This document shows, piece after piece, positions 18,413 through 26,534 of a stretch of DNA of 64,000 nucleotides (position 1 is its first letter; each line of letters opens with the position of its first letter). Under the pieces are notes generated by a model. That model had not been told where the DNA came from and ran no database searches. It worked only from the letters and a program-made list of their open reading frames with translations. Position numbers and translations under genes: made by a program. This DNA comes from Litorilituus lipolyticus (GTDB lineage: Bacteria; Pseudomonadota; Gammaproteobacteria; Enterobacterales; Alteromonadaceae). The stretch spans positions 186,356-250,355 of the forward strand of contig NZ_SAWY01000036.1 of the NCBI RefSeq assembly GCF_006439335.1, given 5' to 3'.

Positions 18413-19555
18413 TTATTCTCCGCTGGCAGCTTTTACATCGGCGCTTTGTACTAAGTCACCCGTGTCATTACCCCAAGCATTACGCTCGAAAGTGACTACG
18501 GCGGCAATTTCTTTTAAGCTCAGTTGTTTTCCATAACCTTGCATACCTGTGCCGGCTTTACCGTTAAAGACAATGTCGATGTGTTCTTCTATGCTGCCTG
18601 TTGTCGCAATAGGGCTTCCCTTAAGAGCAGGAAAAGCAGGAGGAATACCTAAACCTGTTGGCTGATGACAGGCTGCACAATGTGCAAGATATGTAGATTC
18701 ACCCAGTTGCATGAGTTCTTCTTTACTCATTGAAGCACTTAATGAAGCTTGCTCTGCATTTGCGGCATCAGCAATGAGTTGTTGTTGCTCTTTAAGCCAC
18801 TGTTGATAATCTTCTTCAGACTTAACTTCTACGACAACGGGCATAAAGCCGTGGTCTTTACCACATAGTTCGGCACATTGACCGCGGTAAATGCCCGGTT
18901 TATCTACTTTTGCCCACGCTTCATTGATAAAGCCGGGGTTGGCATCTTGTTTAACGGCAAAAGCAGGTACCCACCAAGAATGAATTACATCATCAGAAGT
19001 TAGTAAAAAACGAACCTTTTTATTCACGGGAATGACTAAGGGTTTATCAACTTCGATTAGATAATGTTCACTGCGTGTTGCAGGTTCACCATTATGATTT
19101 TCATATTGTTCTCGTGGGGTAGAGAGAACAGAATAGAATTCAATGTCTTGATCGAAATATTTGTAATGCCATTTCCATTGTGAGCCCGTAACTTGAATGG
19201 TGATATCAGAATCACTATTATCTTCCATGGCTATTAACGTGCTGGTAGCGGGAATGGCCATAGCTATTAGAATAACAACAGGGATGGCGGTCCAAAGAAT
19301 TTCTATCTTAGTACTTTCATGAAAATCTGCTGGCTTTGCGCCTTTCGATTTTCGATGGAAAATAATTGACCAAAACATGACACCAAAGACTATAACGCCT
19401 ATGGCAGTACAAATGTATAGCACCAGCATATGTAAGTCATAAACTTCATTACTGATTGCGGTAACACCTTTAGTTAGATTCAACTGCGAATCAGACCAAG
19501 CAGCATTGGAAAATAAACTTACCAATAGCAGCCATATTCGGTTACGTCCTCTCAC
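18413..19555 (-). CDS. coxB: Cytochrome c oxidase subunit II with C-terminal cytochrome c domain
   Basis: Subunit II takes electrons from cytochrome c. With the chosen GTG start it is 380 residues: a signal peptide (MRGRNRIWLLLVSLFSNAAWS), two membrane helices, and the CuA domain with its ligands His192, Cys227, Cys231, His235 and Met238 in the CAELCGKDHGFM region. A fused C-terminal cytochrome c domain follows, with the haem motif CAACH at 293-297, so this is a caa3-like oxidase. The frame is open to another GTG 23 codons upstream, but the GTG at 19555 has an AAGGAGA ribosome-binding site 7-8 bases before it and gives a proper signal peptide. Confidence 0.93.
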   Translation of the reverse strand: MRGRNRIWLLLVSLFSNAAWSDSQLNLTKGVTAISNEVYDLHMLVLYICTAIGVIVFGVMFWSIIFHRKSKGAKPADFHESTKIEILWTAIPVVILIAMAIPATSTLIAMEDNSDSDITIQVTGSQWKWHYKYFDQDIEFYSVLSTPREQYENHNGEPATRSEHYLIEVDKPLVIPVNKKVRFLLTSDDVIHSWWVPAFAVKQDANPGFINEAWAKVDKPGIYRGQCAELCGKDHGFMPVVVEVKSEEDYQQWLKEQQQLIADAANAEQASLSASMSKEELMQLGESTYLAHCAACHQPTGLGIPPAFPALKGSPIATTGSIEEHIDIVFNGKAGTGMQGYGKQLSLKEIAAVVTFERNAWGNDTGDLVQSADVKAASGE

Positions 19556-19788
19556 TCGACATCTCCTTGCCTCTAATACCAACAGGTATGTTGTTAGAAA
19601 CAGAAATGCAGCAATGTAAATCACGGCCCACTGAACTGAATATCTGTTAATTCTTTATAGTTTTATTTAGTAAATTAACGACGTGAACGAGCAATAATAA
19701 TCTGAAAGGATTGTATTAGCGTATTGACGTCTTTTTATTCTTGTTATGGTCATTTTTTGTTCTATCCTTGTTTAGGATTACCTAAAAA

Positions 19789-19802
19789 TTGATCTAGGTC
19801 AA
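19789..19802. promoter_or_regulatory. FNR/EtrA-like site
   Basis: The sequence TTGATCTAGGTCAA matches the FNR consensus TTGATNNNNATCAA at nine of ten defined positions. It lies about 235 bases upstream of the coxB start. FNR-type regulators commonly repress aerobic oxidases when oxygen is low, so the site fits its position, but binding is not shown. Confidence 0.45.
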
Positions 19803-19921
19803 TTATTTTTATAGGACATAGTTGGCAAAAAAGCCAATTAATTCAATGGAGTAATAACTCTAACTATTGAGCTAGGCTAGATGAATACTGAAAAGTAATA
19901 GCTGAAAAATTTTTCAATTAA

Positions 19922-19937
19922 AGTGACATATATCACA
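19922..19937. promoter_or_regulatory. CRP-like site
   Basis: The sequence AGTGACATATATCACA matches TGTGA-N6-TCACA with one mismatch at the first position. It lies about 370 bases upstream of coxB and 170 bases downstream of the lexA stop. In related genera CRP controls respiratory genes, so the oxidase operon is the likely target if the site is real. Confidence 0.45.
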
Positions 19938-20023
19938 AAAAAATAATTGTTATTAGCTAGAAAAAAGCGGTGTTTGTCTCAAAATAATGGGGAATAGCAG
20001 TAAAGATTAGCTATTGGGAGAAA

Positions 20024-20043
20024 ATGATAATGAATATTATCAT
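20024..20043. repeat. AT-rich inverted repeat
   Basis: The arms ATGATAAT and ATTATCAT are perfect reverse complements around GAAT. It loosely resembles a Fur box but has a four-base spacer where the 7-1-7 Fur model wants one. I list it only as an inverted repeat. Confidence 0.4.
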
Positions 20044-20056
20044 CTTACAAGTTGGG

Positions 20057-20091
20057 CTTTATTGGAATATCGCTAAAATACTCCAATAAAG
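20057..20091 (-). terminator. Possible terminator hairpin behind lexA
   Basis: The arms CTTTATTGGA and TCCAATAAAG pair over 10 bp with a 15-base loop, starting 16 bases after the lexA stop. There is no T-run after it on the minus strand, so its use as an intrinsic terminator is doubtful. Confidence 0.35.
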
Positions 20092-20107
20092 TTATTAGCA
20101 GTATAGG

Positions 20108-20731
20108 CTACATCCAGTTACCGTTGCGAACAATGCCAACAGCAATGCCTTCAATATTGAAGTGCTGTGCTGTTAAGTCGACCTTAATGGGATCAAATGC
20201 ATCATTTTCAGCATGTAAATAAACAATATTACCTTCTCGCTTGTAGCGCTTAACCGTAACATCATCTTCAACGCGCGCCACAATAACTTGCCCATTGTGC
20301 ACGTCAGTTGTTTGGTGTACTGCTAATAAATCGCCATCCATAATACCAATTTCTTTCATGCTTTCACCATTTACACGCAGTAAATAATCGGCAGCAGGAT
20401 GGAAGAGGCTGCCATCGAGTTTGTAATGATCTTCAACATGCTCTTGGGCGAGGATTGGTTCACCCGCAGCAACTTGACCAATTAAAGGAATGCCTTCCTC
20501 TTCAAGCTGTTCTTCTACCAAACGAATACCTCGAGAGGTGCCAGCTAACATCTCAATATAGCCTTTTTTAGCTAATGCTTTTAAGTGTTCTTCAGCTGCA
20601 TTGGCAGATTTAAAGCCAAAAAACTCAGCAATTTCAGCACGCGTTGGCGGCATGCCTGTTTCTTGTATTTTTTCTTTTATTAAATCAAAAATTTGTTGCT
20701 GTCTTGCTGTTAATGGACGTAAGTTTTCCAT
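20108..20731 (-). CDS. lexA: LexA repressor, SOS response
   Basis: LexA represses DNA-damage genes until RecA-ssDNA triggers its self-cleavage. The 207-residue protein has an N-terminal winged helix ([13 protein letters not shown], then [15 protein letters not shown]), the cleavage site Ala89-Gly90 in GQVAAGEP, and the Ser124/Lys161 catalytic dyad in NGESMKEIG and VTVKRYKR. Length and sequence match gammaproteobacterial LexA. Two SOS boxes lie just upstream of the ATG, so the gene controls itself. Confidence 0.97.
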   Translation of the reverse strand: MENLRPLTARQQQIFDLIKEKIQETGMPPTRAEIAEFFGFKSANAAEEHLKALAKKGYIEMLAGTSRGIRLVEEQLEEEGIPLIGQVAAGEPILAQEHVEDHYKLDGSLFHPAADYLLRVNGESMKEIGIMDGDLLAVHQTTDVHNGQVIVARVEDDVTVKRYKREGNIVYLHAENDAFDPIKVDLTAQHFNIEGIAVGIVRNGNWM

Positions 20732-20741
20732 AGCATAATTC

Positions 20742-20757
20742 CTGTAAATTTACACAG
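20742..20757. promoter_or_regulatory. SOS (LexA) box 1 of lexA
   Basis: CTGTAAATTTACACAG is a perfect CTGT-N8-ACAG LexA operator and starts 11 bases upstream of the lexA ATG. Confidence 0.88.
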
Positions 20758-20762
20758 TAGTA

Positions 20763-20778
20763 CTGGTAGTATATACAG
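20763..20778. promoter_or_regulatory. SOS (LexA) box 2 of lexA
   Basis: CTGGTAGTATATACAG (the reverse strand reads CTGTATATACTACCAG) is one base off the CTGT-N8-ACAG consensus. Its start is 21 bp from that of box 1, two helical turns, the same spacing as the paired boxes of E. coli lexA. Confidence 0.85.
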
Positions 20779-20836
20779 TCTGTAATTAAAGACAAGTAAT
20801 TGTTTTGTAAATAGACAATGTTGTTTTATTGGCACT

Positions 20837-21205
20837 TTAATTTGAGCAAGGTATGGCTAAAATACTTATCGACAGTCTATCGTTATCGGCAACTACTGAA
20901 GAGGCAGGTTCATTGGGTGCTAAATTGAATGTTTGTTCGTAACTGGTAGTATTATCAGAAATACAACAAATGGTATTTAATAATCCAGACGCTAATACTG
21001 TGGTTTGTATGTCAATTGAATAGGTTTTACCTTCAAGCATAAGGCGCTCGCCAATATAGGTATTATGGCTAGTTGAAACGACCGTTTTACCGAGATACTC
21101 AACACGAATATCAAGAGTGATCAGTATTTTTTGTGCTTGTTCAAATTTGTTTTGTTGATTTCTGTTGATGGCAGATAAGTAAATACCACCCCAAGGACTA
21201 CTCAT
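20837..21205 (-). CDS. Hypothetical protein, unknown
   Basis: This 122-residue protein starts at MSSPWGGIYLSA. I do not recognise it. Its N-terminal half (IYLSAINRNQQNKFEQAQKI) is helical and the rest is probably beta-rich, with a CC pair in NTICCISD and a hydrophobic C-terminal strand LSISILAIP. The frame is open 19 codons upstream from a TTG that would overlap the isomerase gene by 22 bases. The ATG with a CAGG element before it is preferred. It lies between lexA and the CHMI-family gene on the same strand. Confidence 0.5.
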   Translation of the reverse strand: MSSPWGGIYLSAINRNQQNKFEQAQKILITLDIRVEYLGKTVVSTSHNTYIGERLMLEGKTYSIDIQTTVLASGLLNTICCISDNTTSYEQTFNLAPNEPASSVVADNDRLSISILAIPCSN

Positions 21206-21240
21206 ATATGCATGACCTGATTTTTTATAAATATTAACTA

Positions 21241-21585
21241 TTACAACATTGAACGGTTGCAATAGGTTGCCTTTTCGAAATCGCTAATGTTCATGGCGAT
21301 ATTCGCTATATCTGGAAATAACTCCGTCAATTTTTCAACTATATGCTGAGAAAGTGCCGCTTTTTGCTTGGTAGTTCTACCTTGCATGATATGAGCAAAA
21401 ACATGAATAAAGTCTTGTCGAGCATTACCAACGGAATATTTTTTAAAGGTGTTTAACCTGACTTTAATATCATTATTGTCGAATAAATCTGAGTTCTCAG
21501 CAACTAGGTGTATTTGCTCAATAATGTATTCTTCATCATAAGATGCAAGAATGCTCTCAGAGCAATCTACGATAAAATGTGGCAT
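21241..21585 (-). CDS. 5-carboxymethyl-2-hydroxymuconate delta-isomerase family protein
   Basis: This 114-residue protein of the tautomerase superfamily starts MPHFIVDCSESIL, which matches the CHMI (HpaF) N-terminus where Pro2 becomes the catalytic base. A helix-strand repeat, VRLNTFKKYSVGNARQDFIHVFAHIMQGRTT, and FPDIANIAMNISDFEK follow the family layout. In hydroxyphenylacetate degradation CHMI moves a double bond; no hpa genes are nearby, so the true substrate is uncertain. An ATG start directly after an AGGAAA ribosome-binding site supports the start. Confidence 0.82.
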   Translation of the reverse strand: MPHFIVDCSESILASYDEEYIIEQIHLVAENSDLFDNNDIKVRLNTFKKYSVGNARQDFIHVFAHIMQGRTTKQKAALSQHIVEKLTELFPDIANIAMNISDFEKATYCNRSML

Positions 21586-21837
21586 GTCGTTTCCTGTTGT
21601 AGATCGATTTTTTGATAATAGGTCGGTTCAGTTTTCAAATGTTTAAAATAAAGTAATTACACATAAAACCCAAATAATAATTGTTATGAAATATTAATGC
21701 CCTACAAAATATATTGTGGTTTCAATTGCGGGTAAAAAAGTCGACACATTGATTGACTGAATATGTTTAAATAGTGAAAAATTTAACCAGTTAAAAATAA
21801 TAATTATATTGGCTGTTTTACTGTTAAAGGAATATTT

Positions 21838-22260
21838 ATGAAAGGTGCAGGTGGTACATCGGGTGGATTAGGGCAATTTTTTATTGGCTTAGTAATGATG
21901 TGTGGTGGTTTTTATATGCTGTTAAATGCAATTACCGTCACATCAAGCTTTGGTATGGGTATGCGTTTATATGGTTTTTCGGCCATGGGTGGCTCTTATA
22001 ATATTACCAGCGGTATGATCATGATCCCGTTTATTTTCGGTGTTGGTTTGATTTTTTATAATAGTAAAAATATTCTGGGTTGGATTTTATCTATAGGCTC
22101 AGTAACAGCGCTTATATTTGGTGTAATATCATCAATTCGATTTTCGTTTAGAACCATGACATCGTTTGATTTGATTGTAATTTTAGTACTGGCTATGGGC
22201 GGATTAGGCTTATTCCTTCGTTCATTAAAAGCACTAGATGAAAAGCTTCCTGACGCATAA
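21838..22260 (+). CDS. Glycine-rich four-helix membrane protein, unknown
   Basis: The 140-residue protein starts MKGAGGTSGGLGQFFIGLVMM and has about four hydrophobic segments (near 10-30, 55-75, 77-98 and 109-128) with unusual Gly and Met content. No family is recognised. An AAAGGAA ribosome-binding site precedes the ATG. It ends four bases before the start of the sigZ-like gene, so they are probably co-translated. It could be a partner of that sigma factor, such as a membrane anti-sigma factor, but that is speculation. Confidence 0.7.
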   Translation: MKGAGGTSGGLGQFFIGLVMMCGGFYMLLNAITVTSSFGMGMRLYGFSAMGGSYNITSGMIMIPFIFGVGLIFYNSKNILGWILSIGSVTALIFGVISSIRFSFRTMTSFDLIVILVLAMGGLGLFLRSLKALDEKLPDA

Positions 22261-22264
22261 TACG

Positions 22265-22806
22265 ATGAATCTAGAAGAGCTCTGGCAGGAATATCAGTCA
22301 GCATTAAGAGCATTTTTACTCAAGCGTGTAGCTGATCATGATGATGTCGAAGATTTACTGCAAGAAGTGCTGATAAAAACTCATCAGGGTTTATCTGATA
22401 TTCGTGCAGCGACGAGCGTTAAGTCATGGCTTTTTCAGGTGGCGAATAGAACCACGATAAATTTTATCGACATAAGGCAAAAGCGAATGCTTTAGCGGAT
22501 GAAAAGCTATGGTTTGAACAAGATGAAATATCAGTTCAGCAGGAATTTTTAACATGTGTCGTGCCTTTTATTTCTGCTTTGCCTGAAGAGCACGCTGATT
22601 TATTAACGGCGATTGATGTACACGGTGAGTCACAAAAAGACTATGCCAATAAGCAAGGCGTTAGTTATTCAACTTTAAAATCAAGAGTTCAAAAAAGCAG
22701 GGAATTATTAAAAGGCATTTATGAAGATTGTTGCCATTTTTCAGTTGATAAACAAGGGAATGTCATTGATTATCAACCTAAGAATGGCAAGTGTGATGGT
22801 TGTTAA
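22265..22806 (+). pseudogene. sigZ: SigZ-like ECF sigma factor, broken by a one-base frameshift
   Basis: ECF sigma factors direct RNA polymerase to special promoters. The first frame encodes the region-2 half (MNLEELWQEYQSALRAF to KSWLFQVANRTTINF) and reaches a stop at 22493-22495. A second frame, from about 22466 onward, continues it without loss: YRHKAKANALADEK, then the region-4 half (ISALPEEHADLLTAIDVHG, VSYSTLKSRVQKSRELL) and the C-terminal CCHFSVDKQGNVIDYQ and KCDGC typical of SigZ. One missing T in the TTTT run at 22462-22465 restores a single 181-residue frame. This may be real decay, a slippery phase-variable site or a sequencing error in a homopolymer. Confidence 0.85.
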
Positions 22807-22818
22807 AAGCTACAGCAG

Positions 22819-22932
22819 TTATTGACACTGCTGATCGCCATAGTAATTATTTGGGTAATTACAATCTTTCGCTGAATTCTTATTAGTTTTTGCGACAAAA
22901 ACTGCTTTTATAAGTTGAATCAATTTTCTCAT
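22819..22932 (-). CDS. 37-residue small protein with strong ribosome-binding site
   Basis: This frame is short but well supported. The ATG at 22930-22932 (reverse) has an AAAGGTGA ribosome-binding site at the ideal distance. The peptide reads MRKLIQLIKAVFVAKTNKNS followed by AKDCNYPNNYYGDQQCQ. It has a cationic, amphipathic N-terminus and an Asn/Tyr-rich tail with two cysteines. I do not recognise it. It lies downstream of the LytTR gene on the same strand and is convergent with the sigZ-like gene. Confidence 0.55.
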   Translation of the reverse strand: MRKLIQLIKAVFVAKTNKNSAKDCNYPNNYYGDQQCQ

Positions 22933-23056
22933 AGTAGTCACCTTTTTGTTGAGTTCTTAAGCATAATGACAGTGAACTCATTTTGAGTAAATTTGATAAA
23001 TTGCATCACTATGTTCAGAAAAATAGATGATAAAACCGCTACTTGTTCATTGCTAT

Positions 23057-23785
23057 TTACAAAGCTAATACTGCTTTAAATACACTGCTTTGCCGGCGAG
23101 AAACTTCAACTATTGCACCACTGTTCAGGGTCAACTCTAAACCACCTGTACTACAAGTCTCAATATTATTGATGGTATTAAGTTGCACAATATTTTGTCT
23201 GCTAATGCGAAAGAAACTATCTTTGGGTAATCTTGCTTCTATTTGTGCCAGTGTTTTATAAATCATCGGCTTTTTATCTGCAAAATAGACTCGAGTATAG
23301 TTACCCATGGATTCAAAACGTTCCACTTGCTCTAGTTTAATTAACCAACATTGTTTACCGTCTTTGACAAAAAACTGGCTGGCTAAGGTCATTAAGCTTT
23401 CACTAAGATCACTGTTTTGATTAGTATTTCTTTGAGTAATTAATTTTACTTTTTCACACGCTTGGTTTAATCGTTTTTGAGTATAAGGCTTTAGTAAATA
23501 ATCAATGGCATCTTGCTCAAATGCTTGTAAAGCATACTCTTGAAATGCCGTGGTAAATATTACATAAGGTGCGTGTTCAAGCTGAGTGAGAAAGTCAAAC
23601 CCGTTACCATCAGGTAAATCGATATCAAGAAAGACCAAATCTGGTTTGTGTTCTTGATAAAGTGTCAGTGCCTTTTCGATGTTTTCAGCTTCTGCGACGC
23701 AATGCACATAAGGTATTTTTTCTAATTGAGATTTTAATTCAAGTCGCGCTAACCTTGAATCTTCTACAATAATAGCGGTAATCAT
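23057..23785 (-). CDS. LytTR family response regulator
   Basis: This 242-residue cytosolic regulator has an N-terminal receiver domain (EDS acidic pocket near residues 8-10, phospho-acceptor Asp in VFLDIDLPDGNGF near residue 55, Lys in LLKPYTQKR near 103). A C-terminal LytTR DNA-binding domain follows, with FESMGNYTRVYFADKKP and FFRISRQNIVQLNTI. The start is set at the second ATG, with GGA six bases before it. It follows the LytS-type kinase gene by 39 bases; together they form a two-component system. Confidence 0.9.
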   Translation of the reverse strand: MITAIIVEDSRLARLELKSQLEKIPYVHCVAEAENIEKALTLYQEHKPDLVFLDIDLPDGNGFDFLTQLEHAPYVIFTTAFQEYALQAFEQDAIDYLLKPYTQKRLNQACEKVKLITQRNTNQNSDLSESLMTLASQFFVKDGKQCWLIKLEQVERFESMGNYTRVYFADKKPMIYKTLAQIEARLPKDSFFRISRQNIVQLNTINNIETCSTGGLELTLNSGAIVEVSRRQSSVFKAVLAL

Positions 23786-23824
23786 TGTCATTCCATTTGT
23801 TATTATTAAAAACCTAGTAATTGT

Positions 23825-24901
23825 TTACCTAGGTAAACTCATCATTGCTTTAACGCCAATATCTGAGCTTTCAAGGGTAAAAGAACTTTTCTTCCCATAA
23901 ACTAGGGCTAAACGTTGCTTGATGTTATTAAGGCCTACCCCTGAACGTGCTTGTTTAGGATTATTTTTCGCTAATAATTCACCACTGTTTTCTACTGAAA
24001 TTAGCCAGTGCTCTTGATGTAGTTCACTGGTTATTTTAATTATACCCCCAGCGGTTAATTTACCAATACCATGCTTAATGGCGTTTTCTACTAATAATTG
24101 TAAAACCATTGGCGGCAGTAATAACGACATTGTTTCAGGTGCTAAGTTGTACTCAGTAGTGAGCTTATCCTCAAATTGTAGAGAATTTAGTGCGATATAT
24201 TGTTCGACAATATCAATCTCTTCACTAAAAGAGATCAGCTTTTCCTTATCAATTTGCATGGTATATCGCATCACTTCTGATAAATGAGCTAGCATATCCC
24301 TTGCTTTGTCTGCATCCTCTAAAATGAGCGCTCTGATATTATTGATGGCATTAAAAATAAAATGAGGGTTAATTTGACTAAGAAAAACGTCGAGTTGTGC
24401 CTCTTTTAAAGAATGCGACAGATGTTTTTGTGCTTGCTGTGAGTGCTTCAACTGCTGTTGTTTCTTTAACATGGTATATAGTGCTGACCAAGCCAATACT
24501 AAAAAAGCTATCATAGGTGCGCTCAGCATAATTTGCTGAAAGAGCAGTTGATCATTACTTTTAAAAATGGCCATTTGATTGGGCACAATAATTACCGCAA
24601 ATAGCATCATTGTTAGGCAGGCTGTCACTATTGAAGCAAGAATCATATGGCCAATAGTTTTAACAATATGAGTGGAGTTCAGCCGAGATTGATAATATTT
24701 CCTCAATAAGCTTGTAGTAATAATTAAGCAACTGCCTAGTACGAGTGAGTTAATTAATTCAGAGACATGGAAATGAACAAAATATTGTCTTCCTGCTAAA
24801 TTCAATAAAGTAAACAGCCCCCAGCCAATAATTTGCAGAAACCAAAAAAGCGCGTTGTTATTTCGGGTATTAACGGGATATTCAGGCTGAAAAATGTTCA
24901 T
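23825..24901 (-). CDS. LytS-type sensor histidine kinase
   Basis: The 358-residue protein has four N-terminal membrane helices (about 18-38, 48-66, 80-103 and 128-146), a short coiled linker (KKQQQLKHSQQAQKHLSHSL), a His_kinase domain with the phospho-acceptor block INPHFIFNAINNIRAL near residue 178, and an ATPase domain with VENAIKHGIGKL and the SGVGLNNIKQRLALVYG G-box. It pairs with the adjacent LytTR regulator. Signal and targets are not visible; the secreted hydrolase gene upstream on the same strand, or the 37-residue ORF downstream, may be in the regulon. Confidence 0.9.
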   Translation of the reverse strand: MNIFQPEYPVNTRNNNALFWFLQIIGWGLFTLLNLAGRQYFVHFHVSELINSLVLGSCLIITTSLLRKYYQSRLNSTHIVKTIGHMILASIVTACLTMMLFAVIIVPNQMAIFKSNDQLLFQQIMLSAPMIAFLVLAWSALYTMLKKQQQLKHSQQAQKHLSHSLKEAQLDVFLSQINPHFIFNAINNIRALILEDADKARDMLAHLSEVMRYTMQIDKEKLISFSEEIDIVEQYIALNSLQFEDKLTTEYNLAPETMSLLLPPMVLQLLVENAIKHGIGKLTAGGIIKITSELHQEHWLISVENSGELLAKNNPKQARSGVGLNNIKQRLALVYGKKSSFTLESSDIGVKAMMSLPR

Positions 24902-25015
24902 TTTTAATTGTCTTCTGAATCGATGAGTATTATATAAGTGATTTGTTGATTGAACTTTAGTTAATAAATCAAAAGCTTAAGCTACTTTTTATCTAAGGCG
25001 CAATGCTTAAATTGA

Positions 25016-26365
25016 TTAATTAAGTGCTTTAATCCATTGGCTGATATCAGCACTAACCTGCTCTGAAAAAGTGATATCTATTTTACTGTACTCTTCTGGT
25101 AACCCTGATATAGCAGGTTGAAATAAGTGATTCAACTGAGGATAAATTTTACTTGTAAGTAACAATGGATCAACGGCTTTCGTGATTCCATCAATGTTTT
25201 GCTTTGCTATCACTTGTAAATCTAGAGCCCCATTTAGTGCCAATACCGGCATAGTTAGCTTTTTGAAATACTGCTTGGGATTCGTGTTAATAAAAAACTC
25301 AAACCAAGGGGAGGTCATTTGTTTAGATTGCGTTTCAGCTTGTGCTTGAGAAATATTCAGTGATGTCATTAAGGTTACTAGTTCGTCTGAAGATATCCCA
25401 TTCTCAATAGCATGAATAATTTGTCGTTGAACTTTATCACTTTCTTGTAATTTTTTGCTATCAAGGCCTCTTATTTTTTGAACAGCATAAGATTGATCAA
25501 TAAGAATTTGCCCGCCAGATGTACCAGGCCCAGCTAAACTGACGAAGAAGTCAATTTTTTGGTTATTTGCTGCAGCAATAGCACCAATAAGCCCGCCTTC
25601 ACTATGACCAATAAAGCCAATTTTACTGTGCTTAAAGCGCACTTGGGTTGCTAGAAATTGATATGCTGCGTTGGCATCAGTGGCGAAATCTGCACTAGTA
25701 GCTGTGGCAAAGTCTCCTGTAGATTTGCCAACCCCTCGGTCATCAAAACGTAACACGGCTATACCTTTACGGGTAAGTTGATCGGCTAATACGGCAAAAA
25801 CTTTGTGGCCAAATACGTCGGCATCACGAGTGGTTGGCCCAGAGCCTGATAGCAGTATAGCGATTGCCTTAACAGCACCTTTTGGCGAGGTGAAAGTACC
25901 GGAAAGTGTGTGACCATCTACTGTGTTAGGAAAACTAACTTGTTCTATGGTGTAAGGGGCAATATCGGTAACTTCTTGCACCTTCTTTTTTCGCTTAGAT
26001 ACTGTCGTAGTCGGCTTTAATTTTAATGGAGCTTTAAAACCTCCTTGGCTATAAGTGCCAATTAATTCACCATCTATAATTTTCGCTTGATACTGTATAT
26101 TAGCGGCATCTAACGCTAACGATAACTGATCAGATTCTAGAGTTGACTTGTTAAAGGCTAAGCCATATTGATGCTGAATAGGAACATCCAATGTTGCCTT
26201 TAACTTGTCGCTCTCTTGGGTAAAGTGAAAGATAAGCGCTATAGATTGTGTTGGCGAAACGGCTAAGTTACCTTGCCAAGACCCGATTAAAGGTTCGTTT
26301 GCAATGGCGTTACCTGTAGTGAGGACTAGCGAGGTCATAAATAAGAAGTTTAATAATTTGTTCAC
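25016..26365 (-). CDS. Secreted alpha/beta hydrolase with N-terminal beta domain
   Basis: The 449-residue protein has a signal peptide (MNKLLNFLFMTSLVLTTGNAIANEP) from a GTG start preceded by AAAGGAA; the frame is open nine codons further to a TTG, which is less likely. Residues 25-120 form a beta-rich domain (IGSWQGNLAVSP). The hydrolase part has the LLSGSGPTTRDAD loop, RFDDRGVGKSTG and the nucleophile elbow GHSEGG, with Asp in ALNGALDLQV and His in PQLNHLFQ. It resembles periplasmic esterases/peptidases of the YqkD/FrsA-like group. It sits 114 bases upstream of the LytS kinase gene. Confidence 0.85.
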   Translation of the reverse strand: MNKLLNFLFMTSLVLTTGNAIANEPLIGSWQGNLAVSPTQSIALIFHFTQESDKLKATLDVPIQHQYGLAFNKSTLESDQLSLALDAANIQYQAKIIDGELIGTYSQGGFKAPLKLKPTTTVSKRKKKVQEVTDIAPYTIEQVSFPNTVDGHTLSGTFTSPKGAVKAIAILLSGSGPTTRDADVFGHKVFAVLADQLTRKGIAVLRFDDRGVGKSTGDFATATSADFATDANAAYQFLATQVRFKHSKIGFIGHSEGGLIGAIAAANNQKIDFFVSLAGPGTSGGQILIDQSYAVQKIRGLDSKKLQESDKVQRQIIHAIENGISSDELVTLMTSLNISQAQAETQSKQMTSPWFEFFINTNPKQYFKKLTMPVLALNGALDLQVIAKQNIDGITKAVDPLLLTSKIYPQLNHLFQPAISGLPEEYSKIDITFSEQVSADISQWIKALN

Positions 26366-26534
26366 AACATTTCCTTTTATCGTTAATTTCAATATCGAAC
26401 CAGATTGCTTAGCTCATAGGCTTTCTGGAGACTTGTATTGAATATACTTCCTCTATTAATGTGTTGTTAGAAAACTATATCAATGGTCTATTTTCTATGT
26501 AAACGGTTGATAAATTCTTTTTACTGTAACTTGG

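Larger units (their letters stand above)
19556..20107. other. Regulatory gap between the oxidase operon and lexA
   Basis: This 552-base AT-rich stretch holds no coding region I would support. It contains the presumed oxidase operon promoter, an FNR-like box, a CRP-like box, an 8-bp-arm inverted repeat and a hairpin behind lexA, each listed separately. Confidence 0.7.

Noticed and set aside
20024-20043. Fur box
   Set aside because: The arms fit but the spacer between them is four bases where the model wants one, and neither lexA nor cox is a classic Fur target.
22462-22465. Programmed frameshift in sigZ
   Set aside because: There is no classical slippery heptamer or stimulatory structure, only a T run. 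A deletion or sequencing error is simpler; the site is reported as a finding.
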